Shown piece after piece: positions 34,613-43,295 of a stretch of DNA of 64,000 bases. A program made the translations under genes and the position numbers. The stretch spans positions 1,054,001 through 1,118,000 of the forward strand of contig NC_014550.1 of assembly GCF_000197735.1 (NCBI RefSeq), read 5' to 3'. The notes below the pieces were generated by a model. The model did no database searches and had not been told where the DNA came from. It saw only the letters and a program-made list of their open reading frames with translations. The stretch's first letter is position 1, and each line of letters opens with the position of its first letter. The stretch comes from Glutamicibacter arilaitensis Re117 (GTDB lineage Bacteria; Actinomycetota; Actinomycetes; Actinomycetales; Micrococcaceae).

Positions 34613-35821
34613 CTAAGTCGCATTTGGGATTCGCAAGCTGCGTGCGCAGTAGATGGCGCAGATGCCGCAGACCGCGGCGACTAAGGCAAGCGAAACCGCA
34701 TAGGACATCAACGGAAGTAGCGTTGCCAGAAGGGTCGGAAGCAAGAACCCGCTGTAGGCAAGTGAGTAGTACAGGCCTGAGAGGCCGGCCAAATCTTGTG
34801 CTGTGGCGATAGTCTGCACCTGTATTAAGCCCGCAACCGTGCAGATGCCGTATGCGGCACCTAGCAACACGGCCGCACACAAGGCCAGTACAGGGGTATC
34901 GACCCACGCGACCAGTACTGAGAGTAACATTCCGATGGTCATCAATGTCATTCCCACGGGTAGTGCCCGACCGCCAGTGATTTTTGCGATCCACGGCACC
35001 AAATTCTGGCTCAACGCTCCGGTGCCCAACGTCAACACGGTCAGCACCGTGGCATAGAGCGTGCTCCAGGTACCAAGGCGATCTTGGACGGCGGCCGGAA
35101 TGATCGCATAAGCGACTCCTGCAGCGGCAAAGATCCATGGGGCAGTGGGAATGATGACCTTGCGGAATCGATGATGAGATGCCGAGGGGATTCGTAAATC
35201 CTTATACCAAGCTCCTTCAGTCCGTTGTGCCGGAGCTAGGGATTCTTGGGCCCTGAGTAAGAAGGCCAGCGCTACGAGTGAGAGAACCAGATGAATGAAG
35301 TAGGGCGCTTGTTCTGGCATCGGGGCCCACTGAGCCATGGCCCCGCTGACGGCTGCTCCCAGACCGAATCCGAGCGTCAGAGTTAAAGATGAACGTTTTG
35401 CGCCGGCAGTGGGACCAGCATGAGTGTCGAAGGGGTGGCTTGAAAGTTCTTTGATCCAGCTTGAACCAACCGACATAGCCGCTCCCACGCCTACCCCTGA
35501 CATAAGTCGCCCGAGGCAAAGCAACAGCAACGAATGAGAATCAAGGGCCAAAAGTAGGCTGGCAAAGATGCTGATAACCGTCCCAGCAATCAACACGGGT
35601 TTGCGCCCGTGCTGATCAGATAAGGGACCGAGCAACAACAGGCCCGGGATCAGGCCCCCAACATAGGTGCCCAGCAACAAATTGGCTTGCCACGGGTGGA
35701 AACCTTCAAGCACCTCATATAGGTGTAGTAGGGGCGTGAAGTGGTTTCCGCCCCAAGCGATCATGAATACAGCGCAGGCGACATAGAGATATCCGGTTTT
35801 GCCTCTGGTGGACGTGAACAA
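34613..35821 (-). CDS. MFS transporter
   Basis: A 402-residue major facilitator protein with 12 predicted segments. GPLSDQHGRKPVLIAG near residue 63 is the loop 2-3 signature. The most upstream start is a TTG directly after the TAA of the GntR gene, in the same reading frame; AAGG near the end of that gene could serve as ribosome site. It is co-transcribed with the GntR regulator, which probably controls it. Substrate unknown. Confidence 0.83.
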   Translation of the reverse strand: MFTSTRGKTGYLYVACAVFMIAWGGNHFTPLLHLYEVLEGFHPWQANLLLGTYVGGLIPGLLLLGPLSDQHGRKPVLIAGTVISIFASLLLALDSHSLLLLCLGRLMSGVGVGAAMSVGSSWIKELSSHPFDTHAGPTAGAKRSSLTLTLGFGLGAAVSGAMAQWAPMPEQAPYFIHLVLSLVALAFLLRAQESLAPAQRTEGAWYKDLRIPSASHHRFRKVIIPTAPWIFAAAGVAYAIIPAAVQDRLGTWSTLYATVLTVLTLGTGALSQNLVPWIAKITGGRALPVGMTLMTIGMLLSVLVAWVDTPVLALCAAVLLGAAYGICTVAGLIQVQTIATAQDLAGLSGLYYSLAYSGFLLPTLLATLLPLMSYAVSLALVAAVCGICAIYCARSLRIPNAT

Positions 35822-36493
35822 TTAATTCGCCTTTTTCGGGAAATGAGCTTTGGTGAGGTGAGCGTTGAGGCATTGAGCAAATTCGGTCGCATTGGCCTGG
35901 CTAGCCAGATCGGCTAGTCTTTCATGCTCTTGGAGGTAGGTGGCTAGTTGCTCCGGGTGTTCAAGGGCAGCCTCGAAAGTAAGTCTTGCCAGCCGGGGCG
36001 CCAATTCGGTGAGCAGGTCAGTGATCACATAGTTGCCCCCAGCCTGAACAAGCGCAGCATGGAAAGCGAAGTCAGCACTGGCAAAACCCAAGAGATCTCC
36101 GGACGCGAGGGCTGCGCGCTGTGCTTGGAGCGGTTCGTTCAGCGAATTGGACAGCTCTGCGAGTCTGCCGGGTGTGGAGGTGAGTGCTTCTAATGCTCCA
36201 CGCTCGAACAGGCCGCGTGTCGCAAGTAGGTCTCTGCGTTCTTCGAAGGTGATTGCGGTGACTACAGCGCCTTTTTTGGGCATGAGTCTGACCAATCCCC
36301 ATCGAGCCAGCTGAAGCATCGCTTCACGAGATGGCGTTCTACTGACTCCCATTTCTATGGACAGCTCGGCCTCGGTGAGTAGATGTCCAGCGGGTATGGA
36401 GCGTTCGACAATACGTTGTGCAGCATGAGCTGCGACGCGACGGGCCAATGACCCATCGGCTTGATCGGGTTCCCAAGGTAGCAAATAGCTCAT
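35822..36493 (-). CDS. GntR-family regulator (FCD/FadR type)
   Basis: A 223-residue protein. The N-terminal winged helix (ERSIPAGHLLTEAELSIEMGVSRTPSREAMLQLARWGLV) is followed by an all-helical FCD ligand domain with FAFHAALVQAGGN, which carries the typical D/H metal-ligand region (ADFAFH). It is the first gene of a two-gene operon with the MFS transporter. A 16-bp perfect palindrome lies just upstream. Confidence 0.9.
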   Translation of the reverse strand: MSYLLPWEPDQADGSLARRVAAHAAQRIVERSIPAGHLLTEAELSIEMGVSRTPSREAMLQLARWGLVRLMPKKGAVVTAITFEERRDLLATRGLFERGALEALTSTPGRLAELSNSLNEPLQAQRAALASGDLLGFASADFAFHAALVQAGGNYVITDLLTELAPRLARLTFEAALEHPEQLATYLQEHERLADLASQANATEFAQCLNAHLTKAHFPKKAN

Positions 36494-36509
36494 ACATTCA
36501 CTGTACTCC

Positions 36510-36525
36510 TTGATGCATGCATCAA
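36510..36525. promoter_or_regulatory. GntR operator candidate
   Basis: TTGATGCATGCATCAA is a perfect 16-bp palindrome 17 bases before the GntR start codon. FadR-type regulators bind short palindromes in this position, so autoregulation is likely. Confidence 0.68.
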
Positions 36526-36602
36526 TAAATTCTTGTTTCAGACTATGAAACTAGCGCATGGGGGAGAGGGGGATCTGGCTCGTGGACATCAGGAGAAGAT
36601 TT

Positions 36603-38105
36603 TTATGAATTTCTCGACGGATCAGGTACGTGCAGGAGTGCCATAACCCGATCGGTGTTCTGCGGAACCGCGCGTCGAGTGCGGCGCGACACCACGATCA
36701 TCACCACAAAGGCCAGTGGTACGCTCCATGCTGCAGGCTGACGCAGAAGGTGAACCCACCACAGATCGATCGTGGGCAGGAAAATGCCGATGGATAGCGA
36801 AAGACCGCAGGTGATGGCGCCGGTGAGCAGGCCGGCGATCGCTCCCTTTGCGGTCAGCGAGCGCCACCAAATCCCTAGTAACAGTAACGGGCAGATGGTG
36901 GAGGCGGTAAAGGCAAAGACGTTGCCGATGGCTCCAGCAAGGGCCAGTGAACTGGTGAGTACCGCGATGAGCACGGGCAGGGCGGTGGCAAGAATCGTGG
37001 AGATCCTAAAACCACGTACGGTGCCGTTGAAGAATTCTTGGGAGATCGCGCCGGCTAAAGAGACCACGAGACCCGAGGTGGTGGAGAGGAACGCAGCAAA
37101 GGCGCCACCCACCACAATCGCGGTCAATGCATCGGCCACCACACCGTCAAGCAGTCTGCCTGGCAGTAACAGAATCGTCGCATCGGTCTCGTTGTTCGCG
37201 CCGAGCTCCGGGGTATAGAGAATCCCCAGGACCCCCAAGGTGGTGGGCAGCAGGTAGAAGGCCGAGAGCAGGCACAGCACGATCACCGTGGTGGTGCGGG
37301 CGGTCTGGCCGGTGGGGTTGGTGTAGAAGCGCACCAGCACATGCGGAAGGCCCAGGGTGCCGAAGAGCAGCGCGAGGATGATCGAGACCGTTTCGTACAG
37401 GTTCATCGTATTGACCGATTCCAGCTGCGCATACAGGCTGTGGGCGCGTTCGCCGGCTGACTGCTGCGGGATGGCGCGAACCAGCAGGAAGATCGTCGGA
37501 ATCACCAGGGCGGCGAGCTTGAACCAATATTGGAAGGCCTGGACAAAGGTCACCGAGCGCATGCCGCCGGAGAGCACCGTCACGCAGACTACCGTCGCCA
37601 CCACCACTGGCCCAACCCAGCCCGGAAGGCCCGTGGCGATCGACAGGGTCAACGCCGCGCCGTGCATTTGCGGAACGATGTAGAGCCAGCAGATCACCAC
37701 CACCAGGTAGGTGGTCAGCTTGCGCAGCATCGGCGAATTCTCGAAGCGGATCTGCGCGAAATCCGGGATCGTATAGGCCCGGGAGCGGCGCAGCGGTGCG
37801 GCCACAAAAAGCAGCAGCATCAGATACCCGGCGGTATAGCCGATCGGGAACCACAGCCCTGATTGCCCCGAGAGCACGATCAGCCCGGCCACCCCGAGGA
37901 AGGAGGCAGCCGACAGGTACTCGTCGCCGATGGCCGAGGCATTCCACCACGGGCGCACGGTGCGCGAGGCGACGTAGAAATCCGAGGTGGTGCGTGAGAT
38001 GCGCAACCCGTAGAAGGCGATCAGCATGGTGGTCAGGCAGACCACCACCAGCGCGGAGATCGACAGCGCGCTAGCCACGGCTGATGCTCCGATACCGTTG
38101 CTCAT
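36603..38105 (-). CDS. sodium:solute symporter (SSS), carboxylate type
   Basis: A 500-residue polytopic protein of the ActP/MctC branch: FYVASRTVRPWWNASAIGDEYLSAASFLG near residues 43-71, GGMRSVTFVQAFQYWFK, and LFGTLGLPHVLVRFYTNPT. It begins 35 bases inside the end of a small membrane-protein gene. It is the last gene of a kinase-regulator-partner-symporter operon. Probable substrate: acetate, pyruvate or another short monocarboxylate. Confidence 0.88.
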   Translation of the reverse strand: MSNGIGASAVASALSISALVVVCLTTMLIAFYGLRISRTTSDFYVASRTVRPWWNASAIGDEYLSAASFLGVAGLIVLSGQSGLWFPIGYTAGYLMLLLFVAAPLRRSRAYTIPDFAQIRFENSPMLRKLTTYLVVVICWLYIVPQMHGAALTLSIATGLPGWVGPVVVATVVCVTVLSGGMRSVTFVQAFQYWFKLAALVIPTIFLLVRAIPQQSAGERAHSLYAQLESVNTMNLYETVSIILALLFGTLGLPHVLVRFYTNPTGQTARTTTVIVLCLLSAFYLLPTTLGVLGILYTPELGANNETDATILLLPGRLLDGVVADALTAIVVGGAFAAFLSTTSGLVVSLAGAISQEFFNGTVRGFRISTILATALPVLIAVLTSSLALAGAIGNVFAFTASTICPLLLLGIWWRSLTAKGAIAGLLTGAITCGLSLSIGIFLPTIDLWWVHLLRQPAAWSVPLAFVVMIVVSRRTRRAVPQNTDRVMALLHVPDPSRNS

Positions 38106-38478
38106 TGCGCGCCGCCGCCCGGTTGTAAAGCAAGCCGGCGACGATGATCAGCGGGTACATGCCCACTCCCAGCACCCACCAGGACAACGGGATGCTGAAC
38201 AGCTGGATAATCGAGACCACCGGCCAGAAGACCAGCAGCGAGCAGATGCCCACCAGCAGGGCCAGAAGGCCCGCGGCCACCGCGCAGGCCAGGCGCAGCT
38301 GGGAGCGGATGAGCTGGCGGACGTAGAATTCCTCGGCGGTATGCTCCGGGCTCTGGTTCGGCGGCAACAGCGAAGCATCCTGGGGCGCCTGGACGCGCAC
38401 GCGCTGCGGACGCTGCTGGGCAAAACGCCCGGGAGGCTCATGGGGCTGGGGCTGTGGCCCGGCGTCGGATCTGTGCAC
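38071..38478 (-). CDS. small two-helix membrane partner of the symporter (DUF485-like)
   Basis: A 135-residue protein starting at GTG. About 60 polar N-terminal residues are followed by two membrane segments (about 67-87 and 97-117) and a short basic tail. Its size, topology and placement immediately before an SSS symporter match the DUF485 partner proteins of acetate permeases, as in the second pair at 40617, but the sequence similarity is weak. Confidence 0.68.
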   Translation of the reverse strand: MHRSDAGPQPQPHEPPGRFAQQRPQRVRVQAPQDASLLPPNQSPEHTAEEFYVRQLIRSQLRLACAVAAGLLALLVGICSLLVFWPVVSIIQLFSIPLSWWVLGVGMYPLIIVAGLLYNRAAARNEQRYRSISRG

Positions 38479-38493
38479 TGGCGGCTCGGGATC

Positions 38494-39210
38494 CTAGAGC
38501 GGGCGAACGCGGTTGGCGGCCAGGCGCTCGCGCAGGTAGGGCAGGGCGCGGCGCGAAATCGGCAGTTCCGCGCCATGGACGATCACCGCGGCCTTGCCGG
38601 TCTGCAGTCGCACCGTTTCGATCTTGTCCATGCACACCAGGTAGGAGCGGTGGATGCGCACGAAGCCGGATTCGCCCCACTGCTGCTCCAGGTCGTTGAG
38701 CGGGACGCGGATCAGGTAGCTCGAATCCTTGGTGTGCAGCCGGGCGTAGTCGCCCTGGGCCTGCACATAGGCGATATCGCTGCGCGGGATCAGCTTGGTG
38801 ATCCCGCCCTGGTCGACGGTGATCATTTCGGGCTTGGCCGGGGTTTCCTCCACCAGCTCGCAGATGCGGCGCACGGATTCGGCCAGGCGCTGCGGGCGGA
38901 TCGGCTTGAGCACGTAGTCGATGGCGGCCAGCTCGAAGGCCTGCAGGGCCTGGTCCTCGTCGGCGGTGACAAAAACGATCAGCGGGGGATGGGTGAAGCG
39001 GGAAATGACCCGGGCGATATCCAGGCCGGAGAGCGCAGGCATGTGGATGTCGAGGAAGAGCGCATCAACATCGTTTTCTTCCAGGGCCTTGAGGGCCGCG
39101 GCTCCGGAGGTGGCCCGGTGGATCTTGCCGATCCGCGAATCCTGGCTCAGCAGGAAAGAGATCTCTTCTACTGCCGGGAGTTCATCGTCGGCCACGACCA
39201 CATTAATCAT
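38494..39210 (-). CDS. LytTR-family response regulator
   Basis: A 238-residue protein: receiver domain at 1-120 with the acidic pocket DDE at 9-11, phosphoacceptor Asp in LFLDIHMP near 54, and Lys in VLKPIRP near 103; LytTR DNA-binding domain at about 135-235 (YVQAQGDYARLHTKDSSYLIR, FVRIHRSYLV). It follows its kinase by 29 bases. Direct repeats fitting LytTR sites lie upstream of the divergent DUF485 gene. Confidence 0.94.
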   Translation of the reverse strand: MINVVVADDELPAVEEISFLLSQDSRIGKIHRATSGAAALKALEENDVDALFLDIHMPALSGLDIARVISRFTHPPLIVFVTADEDQALQAFELAAIDYVLKPIRPQRLAESVRRICELVEETPAKPEMITVDQGGITKLIPRSDIAYVQAQGDYARLHTKDSSYLIRVPLNDLEQQWGESGFVRIHRSYLVCMDKIETVRLQTGKAAVIVHGAELPISRRALPYLRERLAANRVRPL

Positions 39211-39239
39211 GCAAAAATTCTACCGTTTTCCGTGGTTTT

Positions 39240-40421
39240 CTAAACATCTTGGCCACTGGTGTCTGGCGCTCGGAATTTGGGAACGCGCAGGGTGATCAGG
39301 GTTCCGGCCCCCGGAGCGGTCTCGATCACCAATCCGTTGGAGTTCCCGTAGAGCTGGCGCAGGCGCAGGTCGACATTGCGCAGCCCCACATGCATGGTGG
39401 TGGTGGTCCCCGCCAGGACGCTGGCCAACTGTTCGGGATCCATGCCCATTCCGTCATCCTCCACCGAAATCACCGCATGCAGGCCATCCTCGGTGGCGGT
39501 GATCGAGATGACGCCGCCATCGGGCCGCGCTTCCAGGCCATGGCGCACCGCATTCTCCACCAGCGGCTGCAGGGCCAAAAACGGTATCTGGGTGGGCAGC
39601 ACCTCGGGCGCGATCTGCAGGGAAACCTTGATGCGTTCGCCGAACCGGGCTTTTTCCAGCAGGAGATAGCGGTCGATCGCTTCCAGCTCTTCGGCCAGGG
39701 TCGTGAATTCGCCGCGGCGCCTGAAGGAGTAGCGGGTGAAATCGGCGAACTCGATCACCAGTTCGCGGGCGCGCGCCGGATCGGTATTGATGAAGGAAGC
39801 GATGGCGTTCAGCGAGTTGTAGATGAAGTGCGGGGAGATTTGCGCGCGCAGAGCCCGCATCTGGGCTTCGAGCAGCATGGCCCTGGATTCGTCCAATTGC
39901 GCCGTGGAGACCTGGGCGGAGACGAAGACCGCCACCTCCGATACCGCGCGCACGAAGCTGGCCCCGGCGCGCACGGACAGTGCCACGACGGTGCCCACGC
40001 CTTGATCGCCGACGGTGATCGGCGCGGCCACGATATCCATGCCGGCCGAATGCTTCACCTGGGTCTTCCCGGTGGCCAGGGTGCTGGCCGAGGCCTTGGA
40101 GGCATCTTCCTCCAGCTGCGCGGTGAAGTCGATGCCGGCATCCGTGGCCAGGATCCGCGAGGTGTCGCTGATCAGCAGCACCTGGCAGTTCAGCAGCCGG
40201 CGCAGGGCCTTGGCGCTCTTGGCCGCGCCTTCCTCGGTGAGCCCGCGCTCAAGGTGGGGGACCGCCACCGACATGTGGTGCAGCGTTTTATAGGTCGCCT
40301 CTTCGGCGTCCGTGCCCATCTCCCTGGTCGAGCGGGAGATCTTGAAGCCGAAGTAGCCGACGATGGTTATGCCAAGCACCACGGTGACCGCGATCAGGGT
40401 GACTTGCAACGCTGGAGACAT
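39240..40421 (-). CDS. LytS-type sensor histidine kinase
   Basis: A 393-residue kinase with one N-terminal membrane segment (residues 7-27), a GAF-like sensor region (about 45-180), the His_kinase domain with ISPHFIYNSLNAIASFI near 195-212, and an HATPase domain (LQPLVENAVRHGLE, VEDDGMGMD). Classic LytS has several N-terminal helices; this one has only one. It heads an operon with the LytTR regulator and a symporter pair, and is divergent from a second symporter pair, so it most likely senses a carboxylate or its metabolism. Confidence 0.93.
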   Translation of the reverse strand: MSPALQVTLIAVTVVLGITIVGYFGFKISRSTREMGTDAEEATYKTLHHMSVAVPHLERGLTEEGAAKSAKALRRLLNCQVLLISDTSRILATDAGIDFTAQLEEDASKASASTLATGKTQVKHSAGMDIVAAPITVGDQGVGTVVALSVRAGASFVRAVSEVAVFVSAQVSTAQLDESRAMLLEAQMRALRAQISPHFIYNSLNAIASFINTDPARARELVIEFADFTRYSFRRRGEFTTLAEELEAIDRYLLLEKARFGERIKVSLQIAPEVLPTQIPFLALQPLVENAVRHGLEARPDGGVISITATEDGLHAVISVEDDGMGMDPEQLASVLAGTTTTMHVGLRNVDLRLRQLYGNSNGLVIETAPGAGTLITLRVPKFRAPDTSGQDV

Positions 40422-40438
40422 GATCCCATCTTAGAGCC

Positions 40439-40504
40439 CCGCTGAGCGCGGACCGCTGAACGGTGCCCAATGCGCCGTTGGGCGCAGATTTCGCCCCGTT
40501 GAGC
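40439..40504 (+). promoter_or_regulatory. direct repeats fitting LytTR binding sites
   Basis: Four related 9-mers in the same direction: CCGCTGAGC (40439), CCGCTGAAC (40453), CCGTTGGGC (40475) and CCGTTGAGC (40496). The last three are 22 and 21 bases apart, the known spacing of paired LytTR sites. Taken one base upstream, the last two match the general LytTR consensus at 8 of 9 positions. They lie about 110-165 bases before the DUF485 start. Confidence 0.68.
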
Positions 40505-40573
40505 CACGCGCCACCGGATACCCCTAGTCGCGAACGGAATCTTCGCCAATAGTGAAATGAGTCACACAATAGA

Positions 40574-40589
40574 TGTGCGCTCGATCACA
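40574..40589 (+). promoter_or_regulatory. CRP/GlxR-type site candidate
   Basis: TGTGCGCTCGATCACA matches TGTGA-N6-TCACA except for one base. It lies 28 bases before the DUF485-actP start. GlxR/CRP control of acetate uptake is known in other actinobacteria; here it is inference. Confidence 0.5.
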
Positions 40590-40616
40590 TCTCTAACTCG
40601 CTCAAGGAGGGCATCA

Positions 40617-40961
40617 ATGAGTGCCAACCCGGAACACGACGTCACCGGCGACGTCGATTTTGTTACGGAGAGCCAATCCGAGGAATTCCAGGAACTGCGC
40701 AAGACCCACCGCAGCTTCGTCTTCCCGATGGCCATCTTCTTCCTCGTCTGGTATTTCGCCTATGTGCTGCTGGCCGACTACTTCCATGACTTCATGTCCA
40801 TCAAGGTCCTCGGCAATATCAACATGGGTATTGTTCTCGGGTTGCTGCAGTTCGTGTCGACATTCGCGATCACCGCTGCCTACGTCAGCTTCTCGAACAA
40901 GAAGCTCGACCCGAAGGCAACCAAGATCCGTGAGCGCCTTGAGCGCGAGGGAGTGAACTAA
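40617..40961 (+). CDS. DUF485 membrane protein, symporter partner
   Basis: A 114-residue protein after AAGGAGG. It has EFQELRKTHRSFVFPMAIFFLVWYFAYVLLADY and a second membrane segment ending FSNKKLDPKATKIRERLE, a clear DUF485 pattern. The stop directly abuts the ATG of the acetate symporter gene. YjcH-type partners accompany ActP; their exact role is not settled. Confidence 0.93.
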   Translation: MSANPEHDVTGDVDFVTESQSEEFQELRKTHRSFVFPMAIFFLVWYFAYVLLADYFHDFMSIKVLGNINMGIVLGLLQFVSTFAITAAYVSFSNKKLDPKATKIRERLEREGVN

Positions 40962-42587
40962 ATGAACCAGCTCAGCATCCTGGCCCAGGCCGCAGGCGAG
41001 TCGACCCAGGTCGGCAACCCCCTGGTCAATATCGCCATCTTCCTGGCCTTCGTGGGCGTCACCTTGGTGATCGTGCTCCGCGCTTCAAAGAACAACAAGA
41101 CCGCAGCGGACTACTACGCTGGCGGCCGTTCCTTCACCGGAACGCAGAACGGCACTGCAATTGCCGGCGACTACCTCTCGGCAGCTTCCTTCTTGGGCAT
41201 TGTCGGCGCTATCGCCATCAACGGCTACGACGGCTTCCTGTACTCCATCGGCTTCCTGGTCGCTTGGCTGGTCGCACTGCTGCTGGTTGCTGAGCTGTTG
41301 CGCAACACCGGCAAGTTCACCATGGCCGATGTGCTCTCCTTCCGCCTCAAGCAGCGCCCGGTGCGCATCGCGGCGGCAATCTCCACCCTGGCAGTTTGCG
41401 TCTTCTACCTGCTGGCGCAGATGGCTGGTGCTGGTGCGCTGGTTTCGCTGCTGCTGGGCATTGACGAGAAGCTGGGCCAGTCGCTGGTCATCGTGATCGT
41501 CGGTGCGCTGATGATCCTCTACGTACTGGTTGGCGGCATGAAGGGCACCACCTGGGTGCAGATCATCAAGGCCTGCCTGCTGATCGCCGGCGCGCTGATC
41601 ATGACCGTGTGGACCCTGGCGCTGTTCGGCTTCAACTTCTCCGAGCTGCTGGGCAAGGCAGCTGAAGTTGCCGGCAACCCTGAGATCCTGAACCCGGGCA
41701 TGAAGTACGGTGCTTCGGATACTTCGAAGCTGGACTTCATCTCGCTGGCGCTGGCCCTGGTACTTGGTACCGCAGGCCTGCCGCACGTGCTGATGCGCTT
41801 CTACACCGTGCCTACCGCGAAGGAAGCCCGCAAGTCCGTAGTCTGGGCCATCTGGCTGATCGGCGCTTTCTACCTGTTCACCCTGGTCCTGGGCTTCGGC
41901 GCTGGCGCACTGATCGGTCCAGACCGGATCGCGGCTGCACCGGGTGGCGTGAACTCGGCTGCACCACTGCTGGCCTACGAACTGGGCGGCACCGTCCTGC
42001 TGGGTCTGATCTCGGCAGTAGCCTTCGCAACGATCCTTGCTGTGGTGGCCGGCTTGACCATCACCGCGGCGGCTTCGTTCGCACACGATGTCTACGCTTC
42101 GGTGATTGCCAAGGACAAGTCCACCCCGGAGAAGGAAATGAAGGTGGCCCGCCGTACGGTACTGGTCATCGGCGTCTTCGCTATCGCCGGCGGCATTGGT
42201 GCCCAGGGCCAGAACGTGGCCTTCCTGGTAGCACTGGCCTTCGCAGTGGCCGCATCGGCCAACCTGCCAACCATCTTGTACTCGCTGTTCTGGAAGGGCT
42301 TCAAGACCCGCGGTGCAGTCTGGTCCATGTATGGCGGCCTTGGTTCGGCACTGCTGCTGATCATCTTCTCGCCAGTGTTCTCCGGTTCCGAAACCGCGAT
42401 GATCCCGAGCGTCGATATGGTCATCTTCCCGCTGGCTAACCCGGGCATCGTCTCGATCCCGCTGGCCTTCTTCCTGGGCTGGTTGGGTTCGGTTACCGAT
42501 AAGGGCATCGAAGATGTCACCAAGCAGGCGGAAATGGAAGTTCGTTCGCTCACCGGTGTCGGCGCTGAAAAGGCAGTCGATCACTAA
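40962..42587 (+). CDS. actP: cation:acetate/monocarboxylate symporter (ActP/MctC type)
   Basis: A 541-residue SSS transporter with 13 or more segments: DYYAGGRSFTGTQNGTAIAGDYLSAASFLG near residues 46-75, KGTTWVQIIKACLL, and LGTAGLPHVLMRFYTVPTAKEARKS. It pairs with the DUF485 gene. It resembles the second SSS protein at 36603 but belongs to a closer ActP subgroup. Likely controlled by the divergent LytS/LytTR system. Confidence 0.92.
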   Translation: MNQLSILAQAAGESTQVGNPLVNIAIFLAFVGVTLVIVLRASKNNKTAADYYAGGRSFTGTQNGTAIAGDYLSAASFLGIVGAIAINGYDGFLYSIGFLVAWLVALLLVAELLRNTGKFTMADVLSFRLKQRPVRIAAAISTLAVCVFYLLAQMAGAGALVSLLLGIDEKLGQSLVIVIVGALMILYVLVGGMKGTTWVQIIKACLLIAGALIMTVWTLALFGFNFSELLGKAAEVAGNPEILNPGMKYGASDTSKLDFISLALALVLGTAGLPHVLMRFYTVPTAKEARKSVVWAIWLIGAFYLFTLVLGFGAGALIGPDRIAAAPGGVNSAAPLLAYELGGTVLLGLISAVAFATILAVVAGLTITAAASFAHDVYASVIAKDKSTPEKEMKVARRTVLVIGVFAIAGGIGAQGQNVAFLVALAFAVAASANLPTILYSLFWKGFKTRGAVWSMYGGLGSALLLIIFSPVFSGSETAMIPSVDMVIFPLANPGIVSIPLAFFLGWLGSVTDKGIEDVTKQAEMEVRSLTGVGAEKAVDH

Positions 42588-42614
42588 GCGGATAAATCCA
42601 GAAACTGCATAGCA

Positions 42615-42656
42615 AAAGTCCCGGGAACCAGCCATCAGGCTGGTTCCCGGGACTTT
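42615..42656. terminator. bidirectional terminator after actP
   Basis: A perfect 19-bp stem (42615-42633 with 42638-42656) and loop ATCA, between the convergent actP and Lrp genes. Confidence 0.88.
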
Positions 42657-42671
42657 GTGCTGTGCTGCCAA

Positions 42672-43145
42672 TTAGGCGTCAGTGGACAACGAGTGCTTGA
42701 TTAACGCGGTGGTGCGGTAGGGGACCAGTTCGGCCATGGACAGTGCCGAGTCGGCACGGTTCACCCCTTCAATGTGCAGCAGCTGGCCGTGAACCCGGAA
42801 CAGCTCCTCGGCGTCCTTGGCGGCAACGCGCACCAAGATGTCGGCCGAGCCGGTCAAGCCGTGGGCTTCAAGCACCTCGGGGATGGTTTCCAGTTTGGCC
42901 GCTATCTCTTCGAGGCAGCGTTGTTCAACGTGCAGCTCGACAAAGGAAAGCAGCCCATAGCCCAGTGCTTCGGGCGGGATGCGGCGGTCCACCGAATCCA
43001 GGACTTCATTCTCCAGACGGGTCATGCGTGTCTGCACGGTGTTGCGTCCAAGGTTCAACGCGGTGGCGATTGCTGAACCGGTACGCTTGGCCGTCGTGGA
43101 TAGGGTGAGCAGGATGCGCCGGTCGGTACTGTCCAAGAGTTGCAT
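42672..43145 (-). CDS. Lrp/AsnC-family regulator
   Basis: A 157-residue protein: HTH at residues 5-50 (STDRRILLTLSTTAKRTGSAIATALNLGRNTVQTRMTRLE) and a RAM ligand domain (HVEQRCLEEIAAKLETIPEVLEAHGLTGSADILVRVAA). Starts at ATG 43145 or GTG 43154; neither has a ribosome site. It is divergent from the 2-oxoacid dehydrogenase genes, the usual position of a BkdR/PdhR-like controller. Confidence 0.9.
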   Translation of the reverse strand: MQLLDSTDRRILLTLSTTAKRTGSAIATALNLGRNTVQTRMTRLENEVLDSVDRRIPPEALGYGLLSFVELHVEQRCLEEIAAKLETIPEVLEAHGLTGSADILVRVAAKDAEELFRVHGQLLHIEGVNRADSALSMAELVPYRTTALIKHSLSTDA

Positions 43146-43239
43146 AATGTGCACGTTAGCACTGGTTGGGTCACAGAAACAGTGCGTTTTGCTCTAATTT
43201 TAAAATCACCATTGTGCATCCTGCCTTGCGTGAGTAGCA

Positions 43240-43261
43240 TCACATTTAGCGGTGTTTGTGA
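43240..43261. promoter_or_regulatory. imperfect palindrome before the dehydrogenase operon
   Basis: Arms TCACATTTAGC and GGTGTTTGTGA agree at 7 of 11 paired positions. It lies about 35 bases before the E1-alpha start and could be an Lrp operator. Confidence 0.35.
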
Positions 43262-43295
43262 ATAAAAACCCGCAACCGACTACGTGAGAGTAAGG

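Noticed and set aside
41085..42671. 528-residue open frame on the minus strand
   Set aside because: Antisense shadow of actP; Gln/Asp-rich low-information product.
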